Below, piece after piece: positions 19,001 to 32,200 of a stretch of 35,283 nt of DNA. A program made the translations under genes and the position numbers. The DNA comes from Beroe ovata (Eukaryota > Ctenophora > Nuda > Beroida > Beroidae). Position 1 is the stretch's first letter, and every line of letters starts with the position of its first letter. The notes beneath the pieces were generated by a model that ran no database searches, was not told the DNA's origin, and saw nothing but the letters and a program-made list of their open reading frames with translations. The stretch lies in the NCBI GenBank assembly GCA_946803715.1, contig CAMPET010000106.1, forward strand, positions 68,423 through 103,705, read 5' to 3'.

Positions 19001-20066
19001 GTGTGGTATATCAATTGTCACAAGCTACACAATTGTGTCTGTTTTAGTAATGTTCACTGTTATTCACTTCAATGTAGTATACTTCACTGTGACACTGTAA
19101 ACTGGTATATATCTGATGTGGTGCGTACACACACTACATAGTCATCTTTCCATGAGGGTCCACAAACTATACTTTGTGAGTGTTTTGTATTACATATATC
19201 ACTGATTATTTCTCTCATCATAATTTGTACAGTTCGAAACCCAAACTCCCATCCTATAGTACACCTCGCAGTTGTAGTCATGGTAACGATAGTCAAAGCA
19301 GAGACAATCTCACCGGCGTATAACAAAGCTCTGAAGTTCATCTACATTGTGATTCTCCTAACATGCGTGTTTATTGTGTACCAGTACGAGATTGGAGACA
19401 CAAGGGAGGAAGGGGGGTCAGGGGACGCTATCTTCATGTTAACTAACGTCCACGTCGGGAGAGACAATCACGATGAAGAGGGGGAAATTGTGAGGAATGT
19501 ACAGGATGTTGCTAAGCAACCGCCATCCTCAGAGCAACACAGTGAGATGACGTCATCATCAGTACACACCACTACATCTGCAACAGTTGCCATGGTGACG
19601 TCAACTTCAACATCGCAGTGGGCGGGAGATGGCAGTGAAAATGCAGAGGGGGAACGAACTGATGATCAAATCGTGATGAACCAGGATTCACAGAACAACC
19701 TACAGACAAGTGATACTGATAGTCAGAATCAGATGCAGTTGAATGAGAATAAACAACAAAATCAGCAACAATTGGAGCAAAACTCATTTCAGCAACTTCC
19801 TATTAATAACGGAGTATTCCATCAAGGCAACGTACCACAGGGAAACAGCTTCGTACCACAGCAACAAGGCATGGCCTATATAAGCAACTTTCATCCTCAA
19901 TTCCAGCAACCATTCCAAGGCAACAATTTTCAGCAACCCTTTCTTAACAGCAACTACCAAGCACCACTGCAAAATTATGAGCAACAGCAACAGGGCTGGC
20001 CACTGAACTTCAACGCCCAACAACAGATGAGATTCAATCAGCAGCAAGCCATGAGCAATGTACAGC

Positions 20067-20099
<33 letters not shown>

Positions 20100-20171
20100 T
20101 TCAAGAACAACAACAACACCAGCAACAACAAGAGCAACAACAAGAGCAACAACTTCAAGAACTACAAGAGC

Positions 20172-20230
<59 letters not shown>

Positions 20231-23200
20231 CTTCAGGAACAAACACAACAACAACAACAACAGCAAGAGGGGCACATTGAGCAACAGAACATGGATGAAA
20301 TGACACCAAATGACTCAGGTATACCAGCTCTCGTTACTAACTGCAGTACTTTACCGATGCAGGGTATACTTGCCAGAACTAAAGCCCGGTGTGGCTCGCC
20401 GCCACTTTACAAGAACAACTGGTACGAGATGATCAAATTTTACCATGTGAGCTCTGACCAGCTTGTCTACGATCCGGACATGAACTTTGTGTGGGTGAGT
20501 GCACACCCTAGCAAAGTGCACACCCTCATGCAAATTGCAAAGTGCACACACCCTAGCAAAGTGCACGCAGCTTTTAGGCAATATGATATTGGGGTTATAA
20601 TTATAGACTTGACATCTGATTTCGCTGCATAGGCTCTAGCAAAGTGTACACACCATAGCAAAGTGCACACACCCTTCGAAATTGCAAAGTGCACACACGC
20701 AGTTTTTAGGCATTGCCGGGCGCCGGTATGTGTACACATGGAGGGAAATGGCTGAGGAAGGATTGTAAGCAGTTTTCAAGTGCGCGTCTTTTTCCTTCCT
20801 TCGGCCTTTCCCTCAATGTGTAAACATACCGGTAGGATATAATTATAACCTCACATCGAGGGTGCTGATTTCACTGCTATTTCCCCCATTTTCCGCAGAG
20901 TTGAATCCCCCAATTTAACTCTATGTATTATATCACACAGGTGTCAATACCGAAGGTGGCGAGCACTAACATGAAGAAAGCCATCCTGCAGTCGAAGAAC
21001 CTACTGCCCACATCAGAGCAGGACACTGCCACCACAACCATCAACACCCTCATATCAGAGTGCTGCCGCCTCACGCAGAAAGTGGCTAGTGCCAACTACG
21101 AGTTACAACGAGCATACACCTTCACTTTCATCCGGAATCCCTACACCCGACTATACGCCTCCTACCAGGAGGACATGTGGTGGCAGTACGAGATCCTTGT
21201 CAAGATCCTGAGAATTGCTAGGGGGTGGGGTGAGAAGGAGTTAGCAGATCGGGAGACAGTAGAGCGGGAAGCGTCCTCCATCACATTCACTGAGTTTCTC
21301 ACTATGGTGGGAAGAAGTGACACTGACACGGAGGACAAACATTGGAAACCCTGGTTCTTGGAGGCCAGACCATGTCAGATACTCTACTCCCACATTGGGT
21401 ATATCGAGAACATGGAGTCCGAGTACAGGGAAGTGAGTGAGCGACTGTCACTCGGGGTAGAGCTGGGTGGTAAGGACCATGTTTACCATAGGCAGAGTGT
21501 GATAGAGGCGTACAGACAGGTGCCGCGATCTGTTCTCGATAGGATCTATACGGATTTTGAAGATGATTTTGTTATAGGGGGATACAGCAGGGATATCAAT
21601 TGTATACAGTAGTGAGATATAGTGTGTTTGATGATTTTGTAGCTTATTCATTGTTAGTATCAAAATGTCATGATAACTGTAAATACCTTTTGAGTTTCTA
21701 GTCAGCCTCTTTGATGAAGGAAGTTTGTTATCTGAAGATATGATTGAAGTGCATGATCGAGTGAAGTGCGTGATCGAGTGATGTGCGTAATCGAGTGATG
21801 TGCGTGATTGATTGATGTGGGTGATTGCGTGTTGTGCGTGATGCGCGTGAGATGCGTGATTGAGTGATGTGGGTGAATGAATCAGTTGCTCGATAGTTCA
21901 ATCTTGCATTGAGAAAACTCACCCGCACGACTATTGCTGCCCAGAGCTCGATGCTGAACCAGCCCGGTACTAGGAGAGGACACCAGGGATGGAACATATT
22001 CCACTGCTTTCTCCACCAGGCGGTTCACCGTATCGGATAGGAGGGGCCGTATGTGGGCAGGGAGCGGCTCCCCACTTCTCTCATCTGCGATAGTTGTGAA
22101 TGCAACCCAATCAATTGTGTATAATGTGTGTAAAGTTATTTTCGGAATCATAACCATCAATCACAATATGGGCTACGGCCACGGACTGCTCCGCCCAACA
22201 CCTCCCTTTTACCCCTCCCCTTGGTAGAAGATAAGTACCTGAAGATAAGTGTACTGTCCTACATATAAGTTATCGTCCGAAATAACATATTGACGATATA
22301 TGTGGCACAAAAGGGGCAAAAAGGTGGCGTTCTTGGCCAATGCATCTGGTAAAATTTGACACGAAGCGGAGTATAAGTTAAGTACCCCAGGTGATGAACC
22401 ATCATGCTGATGACGAATCGGACGATGAATGTGTCAGATAGACGTCAATTGCGCGCCCGTGCGCAATCGGCTCATTTGAGTCTTGTTAAAACACTTATCA
22501 TGCGCCATACCAGCGCCATACCAGCGCCATACCATGCGACTTACCAGCGCAAAAAGTCACACGCCCTGAAAAAATATCACATTGGATTACAACGATAACA
22601 CAAATTAGCACAATCTTAATGTCATGAGGGTGTCCTACTACAAAAAGAGAGTGCCACTCTTATGTCATTCATTTCATCTGAAATCTTTCAGTTGAAATTG
22701 ATTGAAAATAATTTGTGGAGAAGTGGTCAGGTGTTTCAAGGTGGAGGCTGTGAAAAAGAATTTTCTTCATACTCAGTCTCACTCACCATCTCCTGTACTT
22801 GAACCATCTAATGTTATTTCTTATTTCATTTAGAGTTGCAGCTACCAAAACTCTCAATGAAAAAGTCAATATTACAAAAGGGGGTCAAAAAGGGAGCAAG
22901 ATGGTTTATACAAAACAGGTATACATTTCAAAACAAAATATATAGTCTGTCCCGGAAAGAGAGCTCAAAAACATTAAAACAACTAAGGCATTAGCTGCTA
23001 TAATCTTGTACTGCGAGCACTACTATCAGAAATAGTGAGCGTGCAACTCTAGCGGATATAATGCCCGTTGGTCAACAAACTTATCTGAATAGAGATTTCC
23101 TTCTAGAATGTCGTTATGGAAAAAAAGAATACCCTGGTTTTGCTTGAACACCTATATATTCGCTTAATCACTTAGAGAGATTGAGATTGAACAAGTATGA

Positions 23201-26200
23201 TTTGTCTAACTGAAATTGATTCAGTTAGACAAATGAATTGAGATTGTCTGTAAGTGCCAAATTCCCAGTAGACTGCAGCAATAGGTGTTTTTCATATTTT
23301 GGTTAGAGACAGAAAGTTCGGCAGAGTTCTCAAGTCAAGCAAGTTCTCATTAGGCAAATCCACTGAAATCATGAGAGGGGGGGTGATCAGATTCATCCAC
23401 AACAGGGCGTTCTGAAATGAGGTATAAAAAGATGAGTTTAAATATGCTATTTTGATTAAGAGTTGTTGTCACAACGATAAATTTTATTAACTGATAATGT
23501 TTATACTCACGCAGATACGGCCATTCGGCATCTGGAATTAACTCCAAATCAGTGGCTCTACCTCCCAGGAGCTCCTCTACCAGCACTCTCCTCACTATTG
23601 GGAGGGCAGCTCTTGAGTTAATTACTTTCAGAGCTTGTTCAGCCAGCTGGAAATATGGTTGGTTAGCGGTTACCACGACATTTGGTAATTACTTTCACAG
23701 AGAACACTCACATTTCACAGAGCAAATTACCTTTGCCCTCCCAATCTTCTGATTTATATAGTTGCTTTCCGTGAAGCTCAACTCCTCATCAGGTAGAATA
23801 ACAGAGAGACGCATCTCGCCGCCAGCCACACCGTACTCCATCCTCCCTGATGAAGAGTGAGTGACCAAATTTCTCTGGGTGGAGAGCCTTGAAAATTGCT
23901 GAACAAGAGCTAAACTTACCTCCCTGTCCCAGGATTTTGGAGTTCAGTCTAGGGACAGGTGAGTCACTCGACGTTTTCTTGCCCCCAGGTCTCAGAAAGG
24001 GAATGAAGAATCTTTTACAAATCTCCACTGGTTTCACGATTGAGGTATCCTCATACCTCGCACCATAAGGAACAAGGTAGATATATTTGTGCTGTGAGAT
24101 CTGTAAAGGTTTATCATTTACAAGTTATGGTACAATCAAGTTCCAGAAACATCAGTCATTCAAAGACGAAAGTTACCTCTCGTTTCAGTTCTTCGGTAGC
24201 CAGCACCATAAGCCCCAAGCAATAAGCTTTATCAGCCATAGTTGTTCTGAGACGTGAGTAGAGTAAATAAAGATGAAATATTGAGAACAAGTTGTCAATA
24301 TCTGACATATATTAAGTTAGACAGATCGATCAAATTTCATTCAGAGAAATGTTTCAGATTGGATTGGTATACTGACATAAAGTCAGTCAGAGAGATGGCT
24401 TCAGATTAACAAGTTGGAGGGATATACTGACATAGAGTCAGTCAGAGAGATGGAAATTGAACAAGTTGGAGGGATATACCGACATAGATTCAGTTAGATA
24501 GGTAGATCGATCAAGTTGGAGGGAGATCAATTCAATGCGATGAATGTTTCAATTGGAGTGGTACCTATATATTTCCTCAACTTACCTCCCTGACCCAGGA
24601 TGCTGGATGATGGACTTGAGTCTGGCTACAGGTGAGTCACTCGAGGTTTTCTTGCCCACAGGTCGTAGAAATGGTATGAAGAATCTCTGACATATTTCCA
24701 TTGGTATCACAATTGAGGTACCTATCTTCATACCTCGCACCATAAGGTACAAGGCAGATAAACTTGTGTTTGGTGATCTGTAAACGTTTGTAGAGTCATT
24801 TGCGAGTTTTGGTTCAGTCAAGTTCCAGAAACATCTGTCATTCAAAGACGAGAGTTACCTCTTGTTTTAGTTCTTCGGTAGCGAGTACCATCAACCCTAA
24901 GCAATAGGCCTACTATTATAGAATTATATAGTTGTTCTGAGACGAGTTGTTCTGAGTAGAGTTAATTAGAGATGAAATATTGAGATGGAACCAATTAGAG
25001 ATAGTGTGGAAAGCAAGAAAGATGGTTTCAGATCGAACAAGATGGAGGGTTATATTGCCATAGATTCAGTAAGACAGATCAAACAAGTTGGAGTGAGATT
25101 GATTCATTCATTGAAATGGTTTCAGATTGGAGGGGTATATTGGGAGAGATTCGGCCAGAGAGATTGAACAAGCTGAAGGGATATATCGACATAGGTTCGG
25201 TCAGAAAGATTGAAATTGAACAAGTTGGAGGACATAGATTCAGAATAACATTGAGATGGTGTTGGGATCGAAAACTGAACTCAAGCGAGCTACAGCTGAT
25301 GATTTTTTGCCTCTGCTGGTGTTATTTAAATGAATTTCCCTCCTGAGGTGGAAGAGGCGTGCCGCTAAACCCTGTGGAAGATGCTCATCTAATGACACAG
25401 CTTTGTTCCCATCATGAAGCATTGTCATTTCAAAATTAACTCCTTTGATAAATTCCGGTAAATGGAATTCACACCCCATGAGATATACTCATTACCAACT
25501 TGTGTACCATATGAGTTTTCTTGAAAGATAATAACAAGAGTAGCTCATCAACACAATTAATCTTTCATCAAAGCTTCACCTGGCCTATTGTTTGATACAA
25601 ATTGTGCACCATTTAGGCTCCTTGATAACAAACTCACCAGTAAACTGCCACCATAAATGGTTTACTGTAGTTTTACTGCACAATTATTGGATGCAACTGG
25701 TGTACCATTTTCCTAGAATGAAGGGTAACCTCTGGAGTCTGGGGGTGTAATATAATAAGCTTCGTTCACACTGAGAGTTCTTTATAATTAACATATTGGC
25801 AGAGACATTAAAGGAATTTACCAGTTCTGTGGTGCAATAGTTGTGAGAAGGGCTGGGCTCAAAACGCCCGAATTGGTCAGAAAATCCCTGTACAGTGATT
25901 CAGTCTGACATTTTGGGGGGCGTGTGACATTTTGCGCTGGCCATAGGTGTTTTAACAAGACTGAAATGTGCCAAACGCGCGCGCAATGGACGTCTATCTG
26001 ACACATCGTCGGATTCATCGTCCGATTCATGATCCGGATGATGATTCATCACCTGGGGTACTTATCTTCTATTCCGCTTCGTGTCAAATTTTACCCGATG
26101 CATGGGCTCAGAACGCTACCTTTTGGCCCCTTTCGTGCCATATCTATGTAGCATTTGTGCCAACATCTCAATATGTTATTGCAGACGATAACTTATGGGG

Positions 26201-29200
26201 CATAAGTCCGTTTGCCACTTTGGCCAGGCGCCGGTCTTACGCAGGTCTAACGCCGGTCTAATGCCGGTCTAACGCCGGTCTAATGCAGGTTTGGCGTAGG
26301 TCTTGTGCAGGTTTGGCGCCGGTCTAATGCCGGTCTTATGCCAGTCTAATGCCAGTCTAACGCAGGTCTGACTCAGGTTTTGTGCTGGTTCGGCGCTGGT
26401 TTGGCGCGGGTGAAGCGCTGGTCCGGCGCTAGTCTTATGCAGGGATAACGCCGGTCTAAAGCCAGTCTAGCGCATGTTTGGCGCGGGTCCGGCGCTGGTT
26501 TGGCGCGGGTCTAGACTGGCATAAGACCGGCGTAAGACCGGCGTTAGACCGGCGTTATCCCTGCATAAGACTAGCGCCGGACCAACGCTTCACCCGCGCC
26601 AAACTAGCGCCGAACCAGCACAAAACCTGCGTTAGACCAGCGTTAGACCGGCGTTAGACTGGCATTAGACTGGCATAAGACCGGCATTAGACCGGCGCCA
26701 AACCTGCACAAGACCGGCGCCAAACCTGCATTAGACCGGCGTTAGACTGGCATTAGACCGGCGTTAGACCTGCGTAAGACCGGCGCCTGGCCAAAGTGGC
26801 AAACGGACTTATGCCCCTTATATGTAGGACAGCACACTCATCCAACAAGAGCGCAGTCGACAGTAAATGTCATACTTGAGCGGGACTGAGCCGGTTCTAC
26901 ACGTGTCAGAGCCTGGTAGAAGTCCTGTGCTCTCACACTGATGCAGTCTGGGTCCAGGAGGAGACGTTTCCTACTGCCGTATATCTGAAAACTCATCGTT
27001 AACATGAGGGCGGGAGTCTCAGGCATTGAGTTGTCTGATAAGAATTGGGAAGTATTGAGTTATTGCTGATTTTCAAGATAGATAATTCAGAATTTGTCAA
27101 ATCACGTGTATAGCGAAAAGCGCTCAGTAAACTCAATACCTGTGGGTATCTGCGGCGTAGTGCACTGAGCGCGCTCTCCGTGACCAGCGCTTTGAGATCG
27201 GCCCCACAGAAGCCGGCTGTTCTCTCAGCAAGCACAGCAAGTAGGTCCGCTTGCGGGGCGGGGGACCACTTGGACGTGTGTATCCGGAGTATCTCACTCC
27301 GTGCCTAGGGAGGAAGTGGGGGCCGGTAAGGGATGTGACTCTCTATAGACTTAGAGACTAGAGAGGAAGTGTAATTAGGGGGAGTGAATAGGATGGGGGA
27401 GTGGTTGGGAAAAGTGGTGGGAAAAGTGATGGGAAGAAGTGAGGGGGGAAGTGAGGGGGTAGGAAGTGAGAGGGGGGAAGTTAGGGGAGGGGAGAGAAGG
27501 GTGACACCTCAAGGAGAGTGAGTGGGAGAACTGAGATGGGCAGAATGAGTGGACCATGTGACGGAATGGACTACCTTGACTGAAGGAAGAGGGAAATGGA
27601 ACTCCCGATCAAATCTCCCTGGTCTGCGTAGAGCAGGGTCGATAGCATCGAGTCTATTGGTCGCTCCAATTACCACTATTTCACCTGACAAAACAATTCA
27701 TCTTCCTCAATTCTGTACAGCATATACTGTAATAAGAGCACTGGTCTTGGAGTCAGTAATTGGCCCGAATCACGACTTCTCGAGACCGTCAAGCAGGAAA
27801 TTTCATTCCGAACCAATATCATAGAGAACAGTATTATTGGGGGAAGGGTCAAAAATTTCCGATATTTTGTCTGGAGGAGAATGAGAGAGTGGTTGATTCT
27901 ATTAAACGAGGGAATCTTTGTGTAGGGTCTTGCTCGATTTAATCAACCGCCAGAATTATGATACAGAATCATTGGACAGTATTTCTATCATGTATGTCTA
28001 TCAGTATTTCTATGTGAGTCGTGGTCGGCAAAGAAGCTGCTGCAGCAGGCGGTGGCCGATACTGTGTGGGTGCACACAATTTGTATCCACAGCACAATGT
28101 ATACCGTTCTCTATTATACTCTCGCGTTGATTCCTGCACATGATTCTCACCTCTACTGTCGAGTCCATCCATCAGTGCCAGGAGAGTGCTCACTATGGAG
28201 GAGTGAATCTGCTCCTGTCTGGTGCTCCTTACTGGCGCCAAGCCGTCTATCTCGTCGAAAAATATGATACTCGGCCTCATCGAGTATGCCTGAGCGTACA
28301 ATGCATGAAAAACACCGAACAAAGAATTGAGAGCGATTTTACATACTCGTTACAGTTCCCACTGAGGAACGAATTGAATATCACTAAACTTGGAGTTGGA
28401 ACACTTCTCACTAAACCTGGTCAAATAACAGTCTGAGTTGTCGTTCACTCTCTCCCACCCATTTACTCAAACAATCCGCTCCTTTCCTCATGAAAAAGGA
28501 GATCTTCTGTCCCTCCTTACTGCACTCATTCGACAGTGCTCTTGCAACCTACAGTTCAGATGTAAATCGTATAGTGATAACTTTGCAAAGGAGTAGGACA
28601 CTATCACTCCATGCTTGTGTACTACTCACGAGTGTTTTCCCAGTCCCAGGACTCCCGTAGAAAATGACGCCCCTTGGGGGAGCTATGTCAAACTTTTGGA
28701 ACACCTCTGGGTAAAGCATGGGGAAGACCACCATTTCACGGAGTGACTTGATGTGCTCATCCAACCCGCCAATAGACGTGAAATCTGTTGTTCGGTCGAG
28801 AGACATTGGGTCTATATCCGCCATGCTGGCACCAGCCTTCAGCCTCTCTTTGAACAGACCTGAAATCACACAGTCACGTGGGCTCTCCTAAATCCATTGG
28901 GGGAATAACAATAACAGCTCCATGATCCACAAAATGAAGAGGGGAATAGTATAGTATTGGAACATACCTTTCTGAATATCCTCAACGGCTAGGTTCATGG
29001 GCAAACATTTAGATCTCGCTTGCTGCATACTCTTCTTCTTCCTCTTCTCAAAGTGTGCCTCGTCTTTCTCCGTGTCCGACTCGCTGGTCGAACTCTGGCG
29101 GCGTGGTCGCCGGCCCTGCACGTGGCTCCTCACGACGCGCCGCGCGACTCGGCCACGCCTCCCCGTGGCGTATTGTCGCCGGTACTCTCTGTTCGGGCTA

Positions 29201-32200
29201 TACGATCGCTGGTACATGCCCCGTCGCTTGGGCTCGGATAGGGAGTTGTCAGCGTATCGGACCACTTTGGGGGGTTTCCGACGGAGAGAGTATTTCCTGG
29301 TTGTCCGAGAGTCGTCCAGATCCTCATCCTCTCTTTCGTCCCCTTCCTCTTCCTCAACCTCATCTAGCGTATAGGAATAAGATGCAACTATACTATCGGA
29401 TATCATGATATCGATTGAGTTCATCATGTTATTCATTGTCACTCCTAATAAATGAACATACCATCGTCATCTTCTTCATCGTCGTCATCATCGCTGGTTA
29501 TGATACCTGAGGTGAATTGGTGAGTGGGGGCTGGGGGGGACGGGGTATAATCAGTAGAGACGCTCTGAATCATTTGCATGATACATTTTGAGGACAAATT
29601 TTGACGACCCAACCATATTCCGCTGATTTTGAATCAAACTTGTATCATAAGCATGATATGGGTGGTAGTAATACTAGTACTACTAGTAAAGGAAACGCCC
29701 CTCTCTAATTCCTAATTATCGGTTAGCAGCTGGCAGACTAACGTGTCACTTCCCGGAAGTCGGGCGCCTCGTACCGAGACACGATCTGTCTCTCTCGACG
29801 GAGTCCGTACGGTTTGCTCGTGTTGTATGTTCTCATCATATCCTCCTCATACTCTTCACCAAGGTCACTGTGGGAAATGTGGTGGTATGTGGGGGTATGT
29901 CAATGTGGGATAATGGGACATAGGGGACACAGCGGGGGTATAGTATTAGACATCAATTATCACCAATAATTGGACTAAAATGGTGCGTAGCCTGAGGAAA
30001 GGAAACCACATTGAGTATAGTTCCACAATATCCAGAGTACCTCTTGAGTCGTTTTAGAGCTTTCGGTAANTTATGATACCTGAGGTGAATTGGTGAGTGG
30101 GGGGCTGGGGGGACGGGGGTGTAATAAGTAGAGACGCTCTGAATCATTTGCATGAGTTTGCAACTGCTCCCCACAAGTTGCAACAAGTTTGAGTATACAT
30201 TTTGACGACTCTCCCATTACGAATCAAACTTGTATCACGATAACCATGTCATGGTTGGAAGTACAGACAAAGCCCCTCCCTAATTTTCAGTTAGCAGCTG
30301 GTAGACTAACGTGTCACTTCCCGGAAGTCTGGCGCCTCGTACCGAGACACGATCTGTCTCTCTCGGCGGAGTCCGTACGGTTTGCTCGTGTTGTATGATC
30401 TCATCATGTCCTCCTCGTACTCCTCACCAAGGTCACTGTGTGGGGGATATGTGTTGGTATGTGGGGTATGTCAATGTGGGGGGTATGTGGGGTATGTAAA
30501 TGTGGGATCATGGGTCATAGGGGACACAGCTGGGGTATAGTATTAGACATCAATTATCACCAATAATTGGACTATAATGGTGCCTCGAGTATAGTTTTAC
30601 AATATCAAGAGTACCTCTTGAGTCGTTTTAGAGCTTTCGGTAATCTCCGTCCCTGTCTCTCGTGGAGCCGTGCTTGGTGGCGCGGTGATCCCACGTCTGG
30701 GCGAGCCCGGCGCCGCGCTGGCGAGGAGGGGCTGGGCGGCGAGCCCCCATCGTCAGAGTGTCTGGACCGGCGTGTGACGAGCTGCTCGGGGAGACGAGGA
30801 GACCGGGCCGACGCACTTGCTCCCGACTGAGAGAGAGAGGGAGAGTGATGAGGAGAGGGGGAGTGAGGAGGAGAGAGAGAGTGATGAGGAGAGGGAGAGA
30901 GAGAGAGTGATGAGGAGAGGGAGAGAGAGTGATGAGGAGAGGGAGAGAGAGAGTGAGGAGGAAAGGGAGAAAGAGGGATGAGGAGAAGGAGAGGGAGAGC
31001 GAGGAGGAGAGATGGGTCAGACTAGGTGAAGGAAGTGAGGCTAGAGAGGATCATTAGAAGTGAAATCAGTGATAGACTATAAAAAAAATAGTGGTTAGGT
31101 GGTTTTAGTGGTTAGGTGGGGGGGGCAATGGGATGATGCAGGGGTGTTGGTGTACATAGGGAGTAATACCCTCCAGTATGAACAACATGTTTCAACTCTT
31201 TTCAGACATGCGCCCCTCCTCCCCTCTACAGAACTGTTCCTAACCTCATTAGAATCCACAATTCATTTATCGATTTTAATTCTACCATGATCAATTTGCA
31301 GTAAAGAAACCTAATTATCTACTACAGCAGGTGTTGTTACCAAGGTGTGTATGTTGAATGTTCCTGTGATGAGGATGAAATCACGGAGTCGCCATATCGC
31401 CACCCTGTAGCGCGGCTACCTCGGTATTGTTCAGAGCCACTGCTTTTCATCATACCGTGGATAGTTTTACTATTTGCTATGGCTGTATTTTGATTTCAGA
31501 CTTACATAGAAGTTTCTATTTGCCGGATACCCCTTTTTCTATTTGTGATCAAAATTGTTTTTCCTAGCCTTTGAATTGAGTTTCAGCTCTGATTCAAAAT
31601 CAAATGAATCGACTTCAGGATTTGAATTTCATAATTCATTGCAAAGTACACTAATCAGAACTCCTAGCCACACAGGGAATGACCGGTACAAGACGTAATG
31701 ATTGCTTCATGATATCGCGCCCTATTTACACCACATAATGTAATCACTGCAGTAGTACAGGTACCGAGGACGAGTCACAAGACGCAGTATGTTCCCTGGA
31801 CGCGCGCAATTCAGACACGCTCAGTATAAAATTGCACGTATCAGATTACTGTGGCTGCAGCAGCATCAGTTAATAATAATAATAATAACCGAGCCCCCCC
31901 TCACTCCCTCCCTGTTTCATTGCATCTTTTCTTACAATAATTGTAACCTGGTCGCTGTTCGAGCAATGGTATTCGCTTTGTTTCCTTGTATTTTAAACAA
32001 AATGAAAGAATGACGTCATAAAGCGAATCATTCATTACATGTGTCCAATACTAAAATCAGATTTAATTCAATTACTTGTGTGACCGTTGCTAACGTAGAA
32101 TTGGTGTTTGATTCTGTTCTTTTGTTAATAGCTCTTACACCAGCTCACTCCAATGGTTTCTAAAGATCAGCAGAGTTCCCAATGATCTCCCTCTTGACAC

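Noticed and set aside
19784-20309. Leu/Val-rich minus-strand and Asn-rich plus-strand frames opposite the polyglutamine stem
   Set aside because: Shadows of the CAA/CAG runs in the sulfotransferase exon.
26193-26821. PIF/Harbinger assignment of the palindromic element
   Set aside because: The ends resemble GGGGC types, but the empty site supports a 4-base TTAT duplication rather than the usual 3-base TWA, so the class is left open.
28997-29408. Plus-strand frames of 73-125 residues at 28997-29408
   Set aside because: Antisense shadows of the Arg-rich and acidic ATAD2-like exon 28968-29363.
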